Of a stretch of DNA of 64,000 nt, positions 36,489 through 45,323 are shown piece after piece. Location of the stretch: assembly GCF_003434305.1 (NCBI RefSeq), contig NZ_QKKX01000046.1:23913-87912 (forward strand). Direction: 5' to 3'. This DNA comes from Micromonospora sp. MW-13. GTDB lineage: Bacteria > Actinomycetota > Actinomycetes > Mycobacteriales > Micromonosporaceae. The notes beneath the pieces are model-generated. The model saw only the letters and a list, made by a program, of their open reading frames with translations, was not told the origin of the DNA and searched no databases. Both the position numbers and the translations under genes were made by a program. Each line of letters starts with the position of its first letter. The stretch's first letter is position 1.

Positions 36489-39400
36489 TCACATCGGTTC
36501 CGCGGAAGAAGGTGCTGGTGTGCCGTGGAAAGCGTTCAGCGGCTTGTTGGGCGCCGCGGCTGCTGCCGTGAGCAAAGTCGTGTAGTGGTCGGCGAGCCGT
36601 CGTGCGGTTCCGTGATCGAACAGGTCGGCGGAGTAGGTGATGGCGCCTGCGATCCGGCCGTCGTCGATTCGGACGCCGACGGCGAGGTCGAACTTGGCAG
36701 GCTCAGCGCCCAGTGGCATGGGGCTCACCTTCAGGCCAGGCAGCTCAGGAACGCTCGGTCCGCCTTCCGCGGCGGAGAACATCACTTGGAAGAAGGGTGT
36801 GCGGCCCGGTTCCCGTCGTGGAGTGAGGCGCTCGACCAGCCGCTCGAACGGGACGTCCTGGTTGGCGTACGCGTCCAGCGCCACGTCTCGTGCCCGCCTG
36901 ACCAGCTCGGTGAAATCCGGATCCCCGGACAGGTCCATTCGCAACACCAGCGTGTTGACGAAGAACCCGACCGTCCGCTCGATCTCCACCCGGTTGCGGC
37001 CCGCGACCGGAGTGCCCACGGCCACGTCGGTCGTCCCGCACCACCGTGCCAATACTCCACACCATCCGGCCAGCATCACCATGAACAGCGTTGCCCCGCA
37101 TTCGCGGGCCACCCCGCGCAGACGTGCGGCCACGACGTCCGGCACGGAGAAATCCACCACGCCGCCCCGGCCGGAATCCGTGATCGGGCGGGGCCGGTCG
37201 GCCGGGACTCGTGCCGTCACCAATCCGGCCAGCTGCCCCCGCCAGTACGCCAGCTGCCGTTCGGCGACTCCGCTGTCCAACCAGTCCCGCTGCCAGTAGG
37301 CGAAATCCGAGTACCGCACCGACACGTCCGGTAGATCCGGCACCCCGCCGTCAGCCACCACCCCGTACACCCGCGACAACTCATCCCACAGGATCTCCAT
37401 CGACCAGGCGTCGACCGCCACATGATGCGCCGCGAAGACGAAGACGAAGTCCTCAACGCCTGTACGTACCAGGAGACCCCGCACCAGTGGCCCGGCCCGC
37501 AGGTCGAACACGTCGAAAGCGCAGCCGTCGACCAGCCGCGACAGGTCCGCGTCCAGCCGCTCGGGTTCGACTCCGGTCAGGTCGACCACCTCGGTGCGGA
37601 AGGAGCCCGGTGGCAAGGTGATCAGCGACGGGTTGTCGTCCCGGCCGTGGATGCGTGAACGGAGGATCTCGTGACGGGTGACGAGATACGACAGAGAGTC
37701 GGCGAAAGCCTGCTCGTCGAGCGCTCCGGACAGTCGCAACGCGACGTAACTGTTGTAGTCGCGACGGTTCGGGTCCAGGTTGTAGAGGAACCACAGTCGC
37801 AGCTGCGACGCGGAAAGCCTGGCCTGGACGTCGTCGGGGCGCTTGGGTATCTCCGACTGTGCTTCTCGGCCCGCGCCCTTGACGGCGTCGACGAATCCGG
37901 CCAGCACCGGGAACTCGAAGAGTGTTTTCATCGCCAGCTCGATCCGCAGCGCCTGCCGGAGCCTCGACACCACCCTGGCCGCCCGCAGGGAGTGCCCGCC
38001 GAGCTCGAAGAAGTCGTCGTCGAGCCCCACCCGGTCGACCTCGAGTTCCCGTTCCCACACGCCCGCGACCAGTTTTCCGATGTCGTCGCGGGGCGGGACG
38101 TAGGTCCGCTCGGGCCGGTTGCGCACGACGTCGGGAAGCGCCGCCCGGTCCACCTTGCCGGTCGGCGTCAGCGGGAGACGGTCCAGTGTCGCGAACACGG
38201 TGGGAACCATGTGATCGGGCAGGGTCACCCGTAGGTGGGCGCGGAGTTCCGACCAGGCCGCCCGCGATCCTGGCTGCCAGACCACGTATCCGGCCAGTTC
38301 GGGATCCCGTTCCTCGCCGCGTACGGCCACCACCGCATGGGCGACAGCGGGATGCGCGGACAATGCGGCTTCGATCTCGCCCAGTTCGACCCGGTGTCCG
38401 TGGAGCTGGACCTGGTGGTCCTGCCTGCCGCCGTACATCAGCGATCCGTCAGCTGACCAGGACGCGAGGTCGCCGGTGCGGTACACGCGTGAGCCGGGCG
38501 GCCCATAGGGATCCGGCACGAAACGTTCGGCGGTGAGACCTGGCCTGCCGACATAGCCCCGTGCCACACCGAGTCCACCGATGACGAGCTCGCCCTGCAC
38601 GCTGATGGGCGTCAACTGGCCGTGATCGTCCAGGATCCGGACCGTGGCGCCCCGGATCGGACGGCCGATGGGCACCCGGACGCCGGGTGCGCTGTCCTTC
38701 ACCGTGTGCATTGTCGTGTAGACGGTGGCCTCGGCCGGGCCATAGACGTTCCACAACGTGTGCACCCGCGGAACCAGCCGCTGGGCGAGATCGCCGGGCA
38801 ACGTCGCACCACCGGAGGAAATGCGCAGTTCGGCGGAGTTCCACCCGTCGGGGAGCAGCGACGAGGTCGCGGGGGAGGCGTGCGTGACCGTGACCCGGTA
38901 CCGATCGATCGCCGCCGCGAACTGGTCGCCGTCCGCGGCGACCTCACGGGACAGCACGGCCACCCGCGCGCCACACGTCAACGGAGCCAGCAGCTCCACG
39001 ATCACCACATCGGACGCCTGGGACGCGATGGCGCCCATGGTGTCACGTGGGGTCAGTTCCAGCCGGTCGCAGACGTCCAGCATCATGCCGGACAGTCCCC
39101 GATGGGTGATCATCACGCCCTTGGGCTCACCAGTCGAGCCGGACGTGAAGGCGAGGTACGCCAGGGTGTCCGGATCCGCGGCACGTTGCCCTGCCGTCCG
39201 CGCGGAGGGATCGACAGGCCGGTTCGCCGCCGAGTCGAAGTCGATCACGGTCACCGAGGCGGGTGGTCCGTCGGCCCGGACGCCATCCCGTACCACCACG
39301 GCCTCGGCTCCGGACAGAGTCACGATGCGTTCTATCCGGTTGACCGGATACGCCGGATCGATCAGGACGAACGCGCCACCAGCCGCCAAGACGGCGATCA

Positions 39401-41093
39401 TCGAGACAATGACCGCGGGCGAACGTTCCATCAGGATGCCCACCACGGACTCCGGCCCGATCCCGTTGTCGCCCAACGACTCGCGCACGGCTTCGACCTG
39501 ACGATCCAGCTCGCGGTACGTCAGTTCGCCGCCGTCCCAGACCACGGCCACCGACTCACCGTCACGGCGGGCTTGTGCCGCGATGACCTCATGCAGATAC
39601 GGCAGTGTCTCGGCGGCTTCCGGACCGGTGCCGAGCTGGATCAGGTGGTCGCGCTCGTCGGCCGAGAGAAGACCAAGAGCACTCAACGGTGCTCCGGGTG
39701 ACGCGGCGGCTGCCGTGAGCAACGTCGTGTAGTGGGCGGCAAGGCGTTGTGCGGTGTCGCGGTCGAACAGGTCCGCGGAGTAGTTGATGGTGCCGATGAT
39801 CCGGTCGCCGTCGACTCGTACGCCGACGCCGAGGTCGAACTTGGCGGTGTCGACGCCCAGTGGCATCGGGGTCACCGCTATGCCCGGCAATCGCGGAACG
39901 TCCGGCTCGCCGTCCTCCACCGAGAACATCACCTGGAAGAAGGGCGTACGGCCCGGTTCGCGTCGACGGACCAACTGTTCCACCAGACGCTCGAACGGCA
40001 CATCCTGATGCGCGTACGCACTCACGGCCACGTCGCGCACTCGCCTCACCAGATCGCTGAAACGCGGATCGCCAGCCAGATCTACCCGCAGCACCAACGT
40101 GTTGACGAAGAACCCCACCATCCGCTCAAGCTCTACCCGGCTCCGGCCCGCGACCGGAGTGCCCACGGCCACGTCGGTCGTCCCACACCACCGCGTCAAC
40201 ACCCCATACCAGCCGGCCAGCATCACCATGAACAACGTCGCGCCGCAGTCGCGCGCCACACCCCGCAACCGTCGGGCCACCACCTCCGGCAACACAAAAT
40301 CCACCACGCCGCCCCGACCGGAACCCACCACCGGACGAGACCGATCCCCCGGGATCTCGGTGGTGACCAACCCGGCCAGCCGCTCCCGCCAGTACGCCAA
40401 CTGTCGCTCTGCGACACCGCTTTCGAGCCACTCCCGTTGCCACGACGCGAAGTCCGAGTATTCCAGCGACACCTCCGGAAGACCCGGGACTTCGCCGCCG
40501 GCCGCCGCGCGGTACGCATGGGACAACTCGTCCCACAAGACGCCCATCGACCATCCGTCGACCACGATGTGATGGGCCACGAAGACGAAAGCGAACTCCT
40601 CAACACCCACCCGTACCAACAGGCCGCGCACCAACGGTCCGACCCGCAGGTCGAACACACCAAAGGCAGAACCATCGACCAACCGTGACAATTCTTCGGC
40701 ACCACCATCGTGCCCAACGAGGTCGCGGTACTCGAAGTCCAGCCAGGAGTCCGTCTTCGTGCTCAGCTCCAGCTCGCCGTCCCGCTCGGTGAATACGGTG
40801 CGGAGCACGGCGTGACGCCGGACGACCTCGGTGACCGCGCGTTCCAGCGCCACGGCGTCCACCGGCCCGCGCAGGCAGAACGCATGGTGCACGTTGTACG
40901 CGGAGTGCTCGTCGATCAACTGTTCCGTCAGCCAGAGTCGTTCCTGGGCATAGGAAGCCACCGGGCAGTCCGGGTTCCGCCGTCGCATGGAGTCCTGCTC
41001 GGTAGCCCGTAACCGGACGTTGATCAGTCGCTTCAGTTTGGCCGAGCGCTCCAGGTCCCGCGCACCATCGCTGGGCTGTGTCGGCTCAGGCAC
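36489..41093 (-). CDS. NRPS C-A-PCP-C (NRPS5)
   Basis: 1534 residues; GTG at 41093 with AGGAGG five bases upstream. C1 about 45-470 (HHIVVDGWS near 174), A about 490-985, PCP with FFELGGHSLRAARVV near 1035, C2 about 1085-1520 with HHVAVDAWS, an alanine where glycine is usual. The A domain departs from consensus: the core before the specificity residues reads SQASDVVIVELLAP and motif A8 reads HQVQLHGHRVELGE. The hand-read code D-V-V-H-I-S-V-V-Y-K is unassigned. C1 and C2 share an ungapped duplicated stretch of about 1 kb. C2 is an orphan C domain that can pair with NRPS4. First NRPS gene of the operon. Confidence 0.92.
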   Translation of the reverse strand: MPEPTQPSDGARDLERSAKLKRLINVRLRATEQDSMRRRNPDCPVASYAQERLWLTEQLIDEHSAYNVHHAFCLRGPVDAVALERAVTEVVRRHAVLRTVFTERDGELELSTKTDSWLDFEYRDLVGHDGGAEELSRLVDGSAFGVFDLRVGPLVRGLLVRVGVEEFAFVFVAHHIVVDGWSMGVLWDELSHAYRAAAGGEVPGLPEVSLEYSDFASWQREWLESGVAERQLAYWRERLAGLVTTEIPGDRSRPVVGSGRGGVVDFVLPEVVARRLRGVARDCGATLFMVMLAGWYGVLTRWCGTTDVAVGTPVAGRSRVELERMVGFFVNTLVLRVDLAGDPRFSDLVRRVRDVAVSAYAHQDVPFERLVEQLVRRREPGRTPFFQVMFSVEDGEPDVPRLPGIAVTPMPLGVDTAKFDLGVGVRVDGDRIIGTINYSADLFDRDTAQRLAAHYTTLLTAAAASPGAPLSALGLLSADERDHLIQLGTGPEAAETLPYLHEVIAAQARRDGESVAVVWDGGELTYRELDRQVEAVRESLGDNGIGPESVVGILMERSPAVIVSMIAVLAAGGAFVLIDPAYPVNRIERIVTLSGAEAVVVRDGVRADGPPASVTVIDFDSAANRPVDPSARTAGQRAADPDTLAYLAFTSGSTGEPKGVMITHRGLSGMMLDVCDRLELTPRDTMGAIASQASDVVIVELLAPLTCGARVAVLSREVAADGDQFAAAIDRYRVTVTHASPATSSLLPDGWNSAELRISSGGATLPGDLAQRLVPRVHTLWNVYGPAEATVYTTMHTVKDSAPGVRVPIGRPIRGATVRILDDHGQLTPISVQGELVIGGLGVARGYVGRPGLTAERFVPDPYGPPGSRVYRTGDLASWSADGSLMYGGRQDHQVQLHGHRVELGEIEAALSAHPAVAHAVVAVRGEERDPELAGYVVWQPGSRAAWSELRAHLRVTLPDHMVPTVFATLDRLPLTPTGKVDRAALPDVVRNRPERTYVPPRDDIGKLVAGVWERELEVDRVGLDDDFFELGGHSLRAARVVSRLRQALRIELAMKTLFEFPVLAGFVDAVKGAGREAQSEIPKRPDDVQARLSASQLRLWFLYNLDPNRRDYNSYVALRLSGALDEQAFADSLSYLVTRHEILRSRIHGRDDNPSLITLPPGSFRTEVVDLTGVEPERLDADLSRLVDGCAFDVFDLRAGPLVRGLLVRTGVEDFVFVFAAHHVAVDAWSMEILWDELSRVYGVVADGGVPDLPDVSVRYSDFAYWQRDWLDSGVAERQLAYWRGQLAGLVTARVPADRPRPITDSGRGGVVDFSVPDVVAARLRGVARECGATLFMVMLAGWCGVLARWCGTTDVAVGTPVAGRNRVEIERTVGFFVNTLVLRMDLSGDPDFTELVRRARDVALDAYANQDVPFERLVERLTPRREPGRTPFFQVMFSAAEGGPSVPELPGLKVSPMPLGAEPAKFDLAVGVRIDDGRIAGAITYSADLFDHGTARRLADHYTTLLTAAAAAPNKPLNAFHGTPAPSSAEPM
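36545..37548 (-). repeat. Internal C-domain duplication, copy in C2 of NRPS5
   Basis: Matches 39692-40695 at a constant offset of 3147 bases (1049 codons) without visible gaps. It runs from the LSRLVDG segment to the LTAAAAA end of the C domain. Long stretches are near-identical, for example around GATLFMVMLAGW and EPGRTPFFQVMFS. Confidence 0.8.
39692..40695 (-). repeat. Internal C-domain duplication, copy in C1 of NRPS5
   Basis: Partner of 36545-37548; see that entry. Differences cluster around the active site (HHIVVDGWS here, HHVAVDAWS in C2). Confidence 0.8.
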
Positions 41094-41111
41094 AATTGCC
41101 TCCTCGGTGCA

Positions 41112-41975
41112 TCAGGTCCACCAGATGAGCTCGTTGTCCCCGGTCAGGCCCGTGAAGCAGGTCAGCAGCAGACGCCTGCCGCTCTCCGGAGTCGGTCCGC
41201 CGAGGACCGCGTGCACGAGATTCCCGTTGATGACACACAGATCCCCGGTTTCGGCAGGGACGACGACGCTGGGAAAGTCGTCAAGCAGTTCGGGCGGATA
41301 GGGAAAGCCGCTGTGGGTGAGACCCAAGCGGTCCCTGCTGGGATCATCCGGCTCAAGGTTCCACAGCTTGATCTGACCTGTTCCCACAGGGACGTACGGG
41401 TAGACGTTCACCGCCATTACGCGCCGCACGGTCTGGACCTCGAAACCCGCCTGGAGCGGATCGCTGAGCTGAGCCAGATCGTCGTGCGGCATCAGCAGAT
41501 AGGCGCCGGTCTTGTTCCAGCACACAGCCTTGGAGTCACCGGCGACGCGGCCGTTGTGCGTGGCCGCCCGGACCCGCTGCACCATGCCCTGTCCGGCGAG
41601 ACGGTCGCGGAAGCCGGCGACCGGGTTGGTCGCCTTCCGATAGAGATCGGCCACCGCGTCCGCGACCCGCGCGGCCTCGGACAGGTACTCGTCCGTGGTC
41701 ACTTCGATGTGCGAGGCGCCGACGATGTAGCCTTCCACGCCGTCCTCACCGTCGCCATACCGTGGCGTCCGCATGCCGGAGACCCAGAAGTTCTCGACTA
41801 TCCGTGCGCAATCCGCGGGACCAACGAAGTTCCGCACCCGGTACGCGGCCAGATCGCCGCGCAGAACGTCGAACACGGCGTCGACGTCCACGTCGCGGAC
41901 TGTCTCGTGCACCCGAAACCCGTCACGCGGCAGGGCACTGCCCGTGATCCGAGGCACCGTCGCGTTGTAGTCCAC
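41112..41975 (-). CDS. Putative 2-oxoglutarate/Fe(II) oxygenase
   Basis: 287 residues; GTG at 41975 with GGAGA five bases upstream. The HxD iron motif is probably YLLMPHDDLAQLSD, the distal histidine is in CVINGNLVHAVLGG and the 2-oxoglutarate arginine is in SGRRLLLTCFTG. The segment AVNVYPYVPVGTGQIKLWNL fits a double-stranded beta-helix core. It lies 18 bases before NRPS5 and 24 bases after the desaturase-like gene in the same operon. It is a second oxygenase besides the one at 9769-10569, but they share only the motif pattern. Its likely role is hydroxylation of a precursor or the peptide; the substrate is unknown. Confidence 0.75.
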   Translation of the reverse strand: MDYNATVPRITGSALPRDGFRVHETVRDVDVDAVFDVLRGDLAAYRVRNFVGPADCARIVENFWVSGMRTPRYGDGEDGVEGYIVGASHIEVTTDEYLSEAARVADAVADLYRKATNPVAGFRDRLAGQGMVQRVRAATHNGRVAGDSKAVCWNKTGAYLLMPHDDLAQLSDPLQAGFEVQTVRRVMAVNVYPYVPVGTGQIKLWNLEPDDPSRDRLGLTHSGFPYPPELLDDFPSVVVPAETGDLCVINGNLVHAVLGGPTPESGRRLLLTCFTGLTGDNELIWWT

Positions 41976-41999
41976 GGGTTTCTCCGTTCTCGGTCGCGA

Positions 42000-42953
42000 T
42001 CATCGTTGCTCGCCTGCACCGGCGTGGTGCAGCAGCGAGCGGCGGGTGTGGAGGAAACCGAGCATCGCGGGCACCGGGCTGACGATGCGTGTTCTGCCGT
42101 CAAGCCGGTCGCGGAACCTCTCTCGCACCGCGGGCAACTGTGACCAGTGGGAGTTCGGGCTGAGGTGGTGCTCCTGGTGATACCCGTCGTTGAACGTCAA
42201 CTTGTTGTACAGGCGGCTGTAGTGGCTCACCGAGTCCGCCGCCCGATCATCGGGGTCCGCCCCGTAGTGCCGGTAGTAGTTCTGCACGTTCACCATCGTC
42301 AGCGCCAGGAAGAACGCGGGCAGGTACGACAGCAGAGCCCACTGCCACGAAATGGCCGCGAACAGCACGAGAGACAGACAGTGCGCGGCCCGGTCGGCAC
42401 GTATCTGGAGCAGTTCCCTGCCACGCCGGGGTTCGCGGCGGGAAGCGAGTGACAGCAGGTCGTCCTCGTTGTCGCCGACTCGCCACAGGCGGTATACATA
42501 GGACAGCTCCCGGCCACGGCTCACCAGGCTGCTCAGCGCGCCCCCGACCGCGTAGCGCAGGAGCGGCGTGTGTTCGCCGTCCTTTCCGTCGCGATAGGTG
42601 GACGTGAGGTCTTTCGTCGCGCCGTCCTGTCCGATCTGATCGTTGTTGAAACGGTGGTGGTTGCGTACATGCGTGAGTTGGTACGCCTGCACCGACTGCC
42701 CGATGTTGATCGAATTCAACAGCGACACCATCGCGTTCAACCGTGCCGACACGAACCACGGCACATGGGTGAACAAGTGGCTCACCACGATGATGTTGTA
42801 TGAGATCAGCACGGCGATGCCCGCCGTCGAGACGACTTTCCACGGGAGAGACGCGTCGTCCCACGCGGTGGCCAGCCACAGCATGACAACCAACTGCGCC
42901 ATGCTGAACCCGAGCAGTAACGCGTCCTTCGGCGCGTTCTTCCACACCCGCAC
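42000..42953 (-). CDS. Fatty acid desaturase-family membrane di-iron enzyme
   Basis: 317 residues from a GTG at 42953 with GGAGG four bases upstream (an in-frame GTG at 42947 is also possible). The histidine clusters that bind two irons are visible: HLFTH, HVRNHHRFNND and GYHQEHHLSPNSHW. Hydrophobic segments (LLLGFSMAQLVVMLWLATAW, VLISYNIIVVSH, LSYLPAFFLALTMV) give a membrane enzyme. In secondary metabolism such proteins hydroxylate or desaturate amino acids or acyl chains as well as lipids. Its place between the amidinotransferase and an oxygenase suggests a tailoring role, or modification of an acyl group introduced by a starter C domain. Confidence 0.85.
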   Translation of the reverse strand: MRVWKNAPKDALLLGFSMAQLVVMLWLATAWDDASLPWKVVSTAGIAVLISYNIIVVSHLFTHVPWFVSARLNAMVSLLNSINIGQSVQAYQLTHVRNHHRFNNDQIGQDGATKDLTSTYRDGKDGEHTPLLRYAVGGALSSLVSRGRELSYVYRLWRVGDNEDDLLSLASRREPRRGRELLQIRADRAAHCLSLVLFAAISWQWALLSYLPAFFLALTMVNVQNYYRHYGADPDDRAADSVSHYSRLYNKLTFNDGYHQEHHLSPNSHWSQLPAVRERFRDRLDGRTRIVSPVPAMLGFLHTRRSLLHHAGAGEQR

Positions 42954-42961
42954 GTGGCCTC

Positions 42962-44077
42962 CTAGAAGTACGATCGCAGAGCGCCCCGGCGGCGCACGTC
43001 CAACGTGGCACAGTGGAACGATCCGCCGAAGCTGTTGAAATTGCGAAAGTTGCACGGAATCGGCGTGAAGCCAAAGTTCTTCAGCAGCGAGATCATCGGT
43101 TCGTCCTGGCGCTCGACGACCACCCGTTCCTCGTCCAGCATCAGGATGTTCATGTTGATCCACTTGCTGGTCATGTACAACGGGTGCGAGTCCGGGATGA
43201 TCGGCTTCGGCGCGTGGATGACGTCCCAGCCCTTGAACAGGTCCGGCACCCGCCGGACCCGCTCCGGATTGATCAGCACCTTGCCGGGTGCCATGGGGAC
43301 CAGCGTCGCGTCGATGTGCATCGGATGAGCGTCGTCGAACTCGAAGACATGGATCCGGTAGTCGTCACCGAGGTGCCTGCTCAGCCATTCGATACCGAAC
43401 GCGTTGGTGACATTGCTCATCTGGGCGATGATGTCGCGCCCGCACCGCGTGAAGTCGGCCGCGTCGAAGGTCGGCTCGAACTCGGTCACCACCAGCCGCC
43501 GTGGCCCGTCCTCGCCCGGATCGGCCCAGGTGGAGTCGTACTGCTCGTCCTTCAGCTCCGGCTTCGGACCCGCGCTCCACCTCGCACCGCCCCGGAAGTA
43601 CTCCTTGAGCAGTGGCCGGTAGGCGAGGGTCTCGTAATAGCGGGAGCGCCACGCGGTCGGGCATTCGATGATCTCGTCGCCGACCACCAGCAGGACGTCG
43701 CGCGGCATTGCCGCGTACATGCCTGTGCTGGACCAGTCGAGGGTGCGATACGGGACGTTCTGGGGAATGGGCTCCGGCCGCCGGACTGTCACCCCTTCGC
43801 TTTCCAGGATGTGCACGAACTCGTCGAGCTCCTGGTTGGCCGCCGCGACCGCCTCCGGTGGAAACGGCTTGCCCGCGTCGCGCCGGAAGGTGTCGTGCTG
43901 ATCGGCAGGCAACACCGGTGGAAGCGCGGCGTGCCAAGGCGGGAAGTGCGCCTCGTCGACAATTCCGACGATCACCTCTTCCAGTGGATCCCACTCCGTG
44001 TGGCACCACACCGGACTTGTCCGCCGGTTCTCGACGACCGGACGTGATCCACCGGTTTCCACTGCTTCAACTGTCAT
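42962..44077 (-). CDS. Amidinotransferase (glycine / inosamine-phosphate amidinotransferase family)
   Basis: 371 residues from the ATG at 44077 (AGGGA upstream). Family landmarks: SPVWCHTEWDPLEEVIVG near the start, the catalytic Asp/His region FEFDDAHPMHIDATLVPM, PGKVLINPERVRRVP, and the nucleophilic cysteine in SFGGSFHCATLDVRR near the C-terminus. Length and motifs fit StrB1/AGAT-type enzymes, which move an amidino group from arginine to an amine. It overlaps the aldo/keto reductase stop by 11 bases. A guanidino-bearing building block or an amidinated N-terminus is therefore expected in the product. Guanidino groups also occur with PGM1-type ligases in pheganomycin and ketomemicin. Confidence 0.9.
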   Translation of the reverse strand: MTVEAVETGGSRPVVENRRTSPVWCHTEWDPLEEVIVGIVDEAHFPPWHAALPPVLPADQHDTFRRDAGKPFPPEAVAAANQELDEFVHILESEGVTVRRPEPIPQNVPYRTLDWSSTGMYAAMPRDVLLVVGDEIIECPTAWRSRYYETLAYRPLLKEYFRGGARWSAGPKPELKDEQYDSTWADPGEDGPRRLVVTEFEPTFDAADFTRCGRDIIAQMSNVTNAFGIEWLSRHLGDDYRIHVFEFDDAHPMHIDATLVPMAPGKVLINPERVRRVPDLFKGWDVIHAPKPIIPDSHPLYMTSKWINMNILMLDEERVVVERQDEPMISLLKNFGFTPIPCNFRNFNSFGGSFHCATLDVRRRGALRSYF

Positions 44078-45119
44078 GCTGTGTTCCCTCAACGGTCTCT
44101 TCCGTTCCGGCGGCCCTCCGGCTCGTGCGGTGCGGTGCGAAGGTCTGCCGGTCTCCGGACCACGCCGACCGCGACGCCACGGCTTCCAGGCGTGCCAGAT
44201 CCGTGTCCGACAACGACAGCGCCGCCGCCCTGACGTTCTCGGCGACCCGATTCCGGCTGCGGGTACCGGGAATCGGCACGATGTCATCGCCTTGAGCCAG
44301 CAGCCAGGCGAGCGCGAGTTGCGCAGGCGTGACGCCGGACTCCGCCGCGAGCTCACGCATGTCCGCGAGGGCGGCGCGGTTGCGCTCCAGGTGCTCACCA
44401 TGCAGGCGCGGGTCCAGATGACGGTCGTCCCCGGCCGTCAGATCCGCCGCCCGCAGGTCGTTGCCGGTCAGGAAGCCCCGGCCGAGCGGGCTGTACGGGA
44501 CGAGCCCGATGCCGAGTTCGCGTGCGGCGGGCACCACGTCGTCCTCGGGGTCGCGCCACCACAGGGACCATTCGTACTGCAACGCGGCGATCGGGTGAGT
44601 GGCAGCGGCACGCTTGAGGTCCTCCGGCCCGATCTCCGAGACCCCGAGATACCGCACCTTTCCCTTGCTGACCAGTTCACCCATCGCACCGACGGTCTCC
44701 TCGATCGGCACGTCGGGATCCACCCGGTGCAGGTAGTACAAGTCGATGTGCTCGACGTTCAACCTGGACAGCGACGCCTCGCAGAACCGGGCGACGTCCT
44801 CCGGCCGCGCCGAGACCCGTGCCGGACCGTCCCGCTCCTCCCGCAGGATGCCGAACTTCGTCGCCAGCACCACCTCGTCCCGCCGGCCGGCGATGGCCTG
44901 GCCGACGAGGCGTTCGTTGTCACCGGCGCCGTAGCTCATGGACGTGTCGATCAACGTCACGCCGAGATCGAGCGCATGCCGGACGGTGGCAAGAGATTCG
45001 TTGTCGTCGGCTGGTCCGTAGTCCTGCGACATGCCCATGCACCCGAGGCCGACGGGGAAGACGGCGAGCCCCGATCCGCCAAGCGGACGTGCGGGTGCGG
45101 GACTGGAGTTGACGTCCAC
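44067..45119 (-). CDS. Aldo/keto reductase
   Basis: 350 residues from the GTG at 45119, which has GGAGG four bases upstream, the same spacing as the desaturase gene; the frame is open back to 45245 and an ATG lies at 45188. The catalytic tetrad is visible: Asp and Tyr in LIDTSMSYGAGDNERLVG, Lys in VVLATKFG and His in DLYYLHRVDP. The NADPH-binding C-terminus reads IVPIPGTRSRNRVAENV. It resembles the general AKR11/12-type family. As first gene of the long operon it may reduce a keto group in a precursor or give redox balance; specificity cannot be told. Confidence 0.88.
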   Translation of the reverse strand: MDVNSSPAPARPLGGSGLAVFPVGLGCMGMSQDYGPADDNESLATVRHALDLGVTLIDTSMSYGAGDNERLVGQAIAGRRDEVVLATKFGILREERDGPARVSARPEDVARFCEASLSRLNVEHIDLYYLHRVDPDVPIEETVGAMGELVSKGKVRYLGVSEIGPEDLKRAAATHPIAALQYEWSLWWRDPEDDVVPAARELGIGLVPYSPLGRGFLTGNDLRAADLTAGDDRHLDPRLHGEHLERNRAALADMRELAAESGVTPAQLALAWLLAQGDDIVPIPGTRSRNRVAENVRAAALSLSDTDLARLEAVASRSAWSGDRQTFAPHRTSRRAAGTEETVEGTQHDS

Positions 45120-45323
45120 ATGGCCTCCACGGCGTAGGTCGCTGGCGGTGGAGATTTCCACCGCGGTGATCGAACTGACGCGTTTCATGATCGTGTGCGT
45201 GCGTGGCCGAACGCGGACATAACCGCGATCACCCGTACCGGCCAACAGTGCTGGTCAAGCCCATCGGCGCGGCCGGTAGGCGGGTCGACTACGGGAGTTG
45301 CCGCCACGTTCGACGCGCGGCCG
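45120..45323 (-). promoter_or_regulatory. Promoter region of the long minus-strand operon
   Basis: A 204-base gap between the SARP-like regulator stop and the aldo/keto reductase start. TGATCG occurs at 45167-45172 and again at 45188-45193, 21 bases apart, and CGATCAC occurs at 45226-45232. SARP proteins often bind short direct repeats spaced by 11 or 22 bases, so these are candidates, but the words are short and the match is weak. Confidence 0.4.

Noticed and set aside
36489..41093. C2 of NRPS5 as an epimerisation domain because of the HHVAVDAWS site
   Set aside because: The carrier before it is of the GGHSL form, the rest of the domain aligns with C1, and E-domain landmarks such as N-Y-L-G-R are absent.
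45167..45232. Direct TGATCG words as SARP binding sites
   Set aside because: Six-base words, 21 bases apart, only two to three copies; not strong enough to be called an operator, so kept only as a remark on the promoter region.
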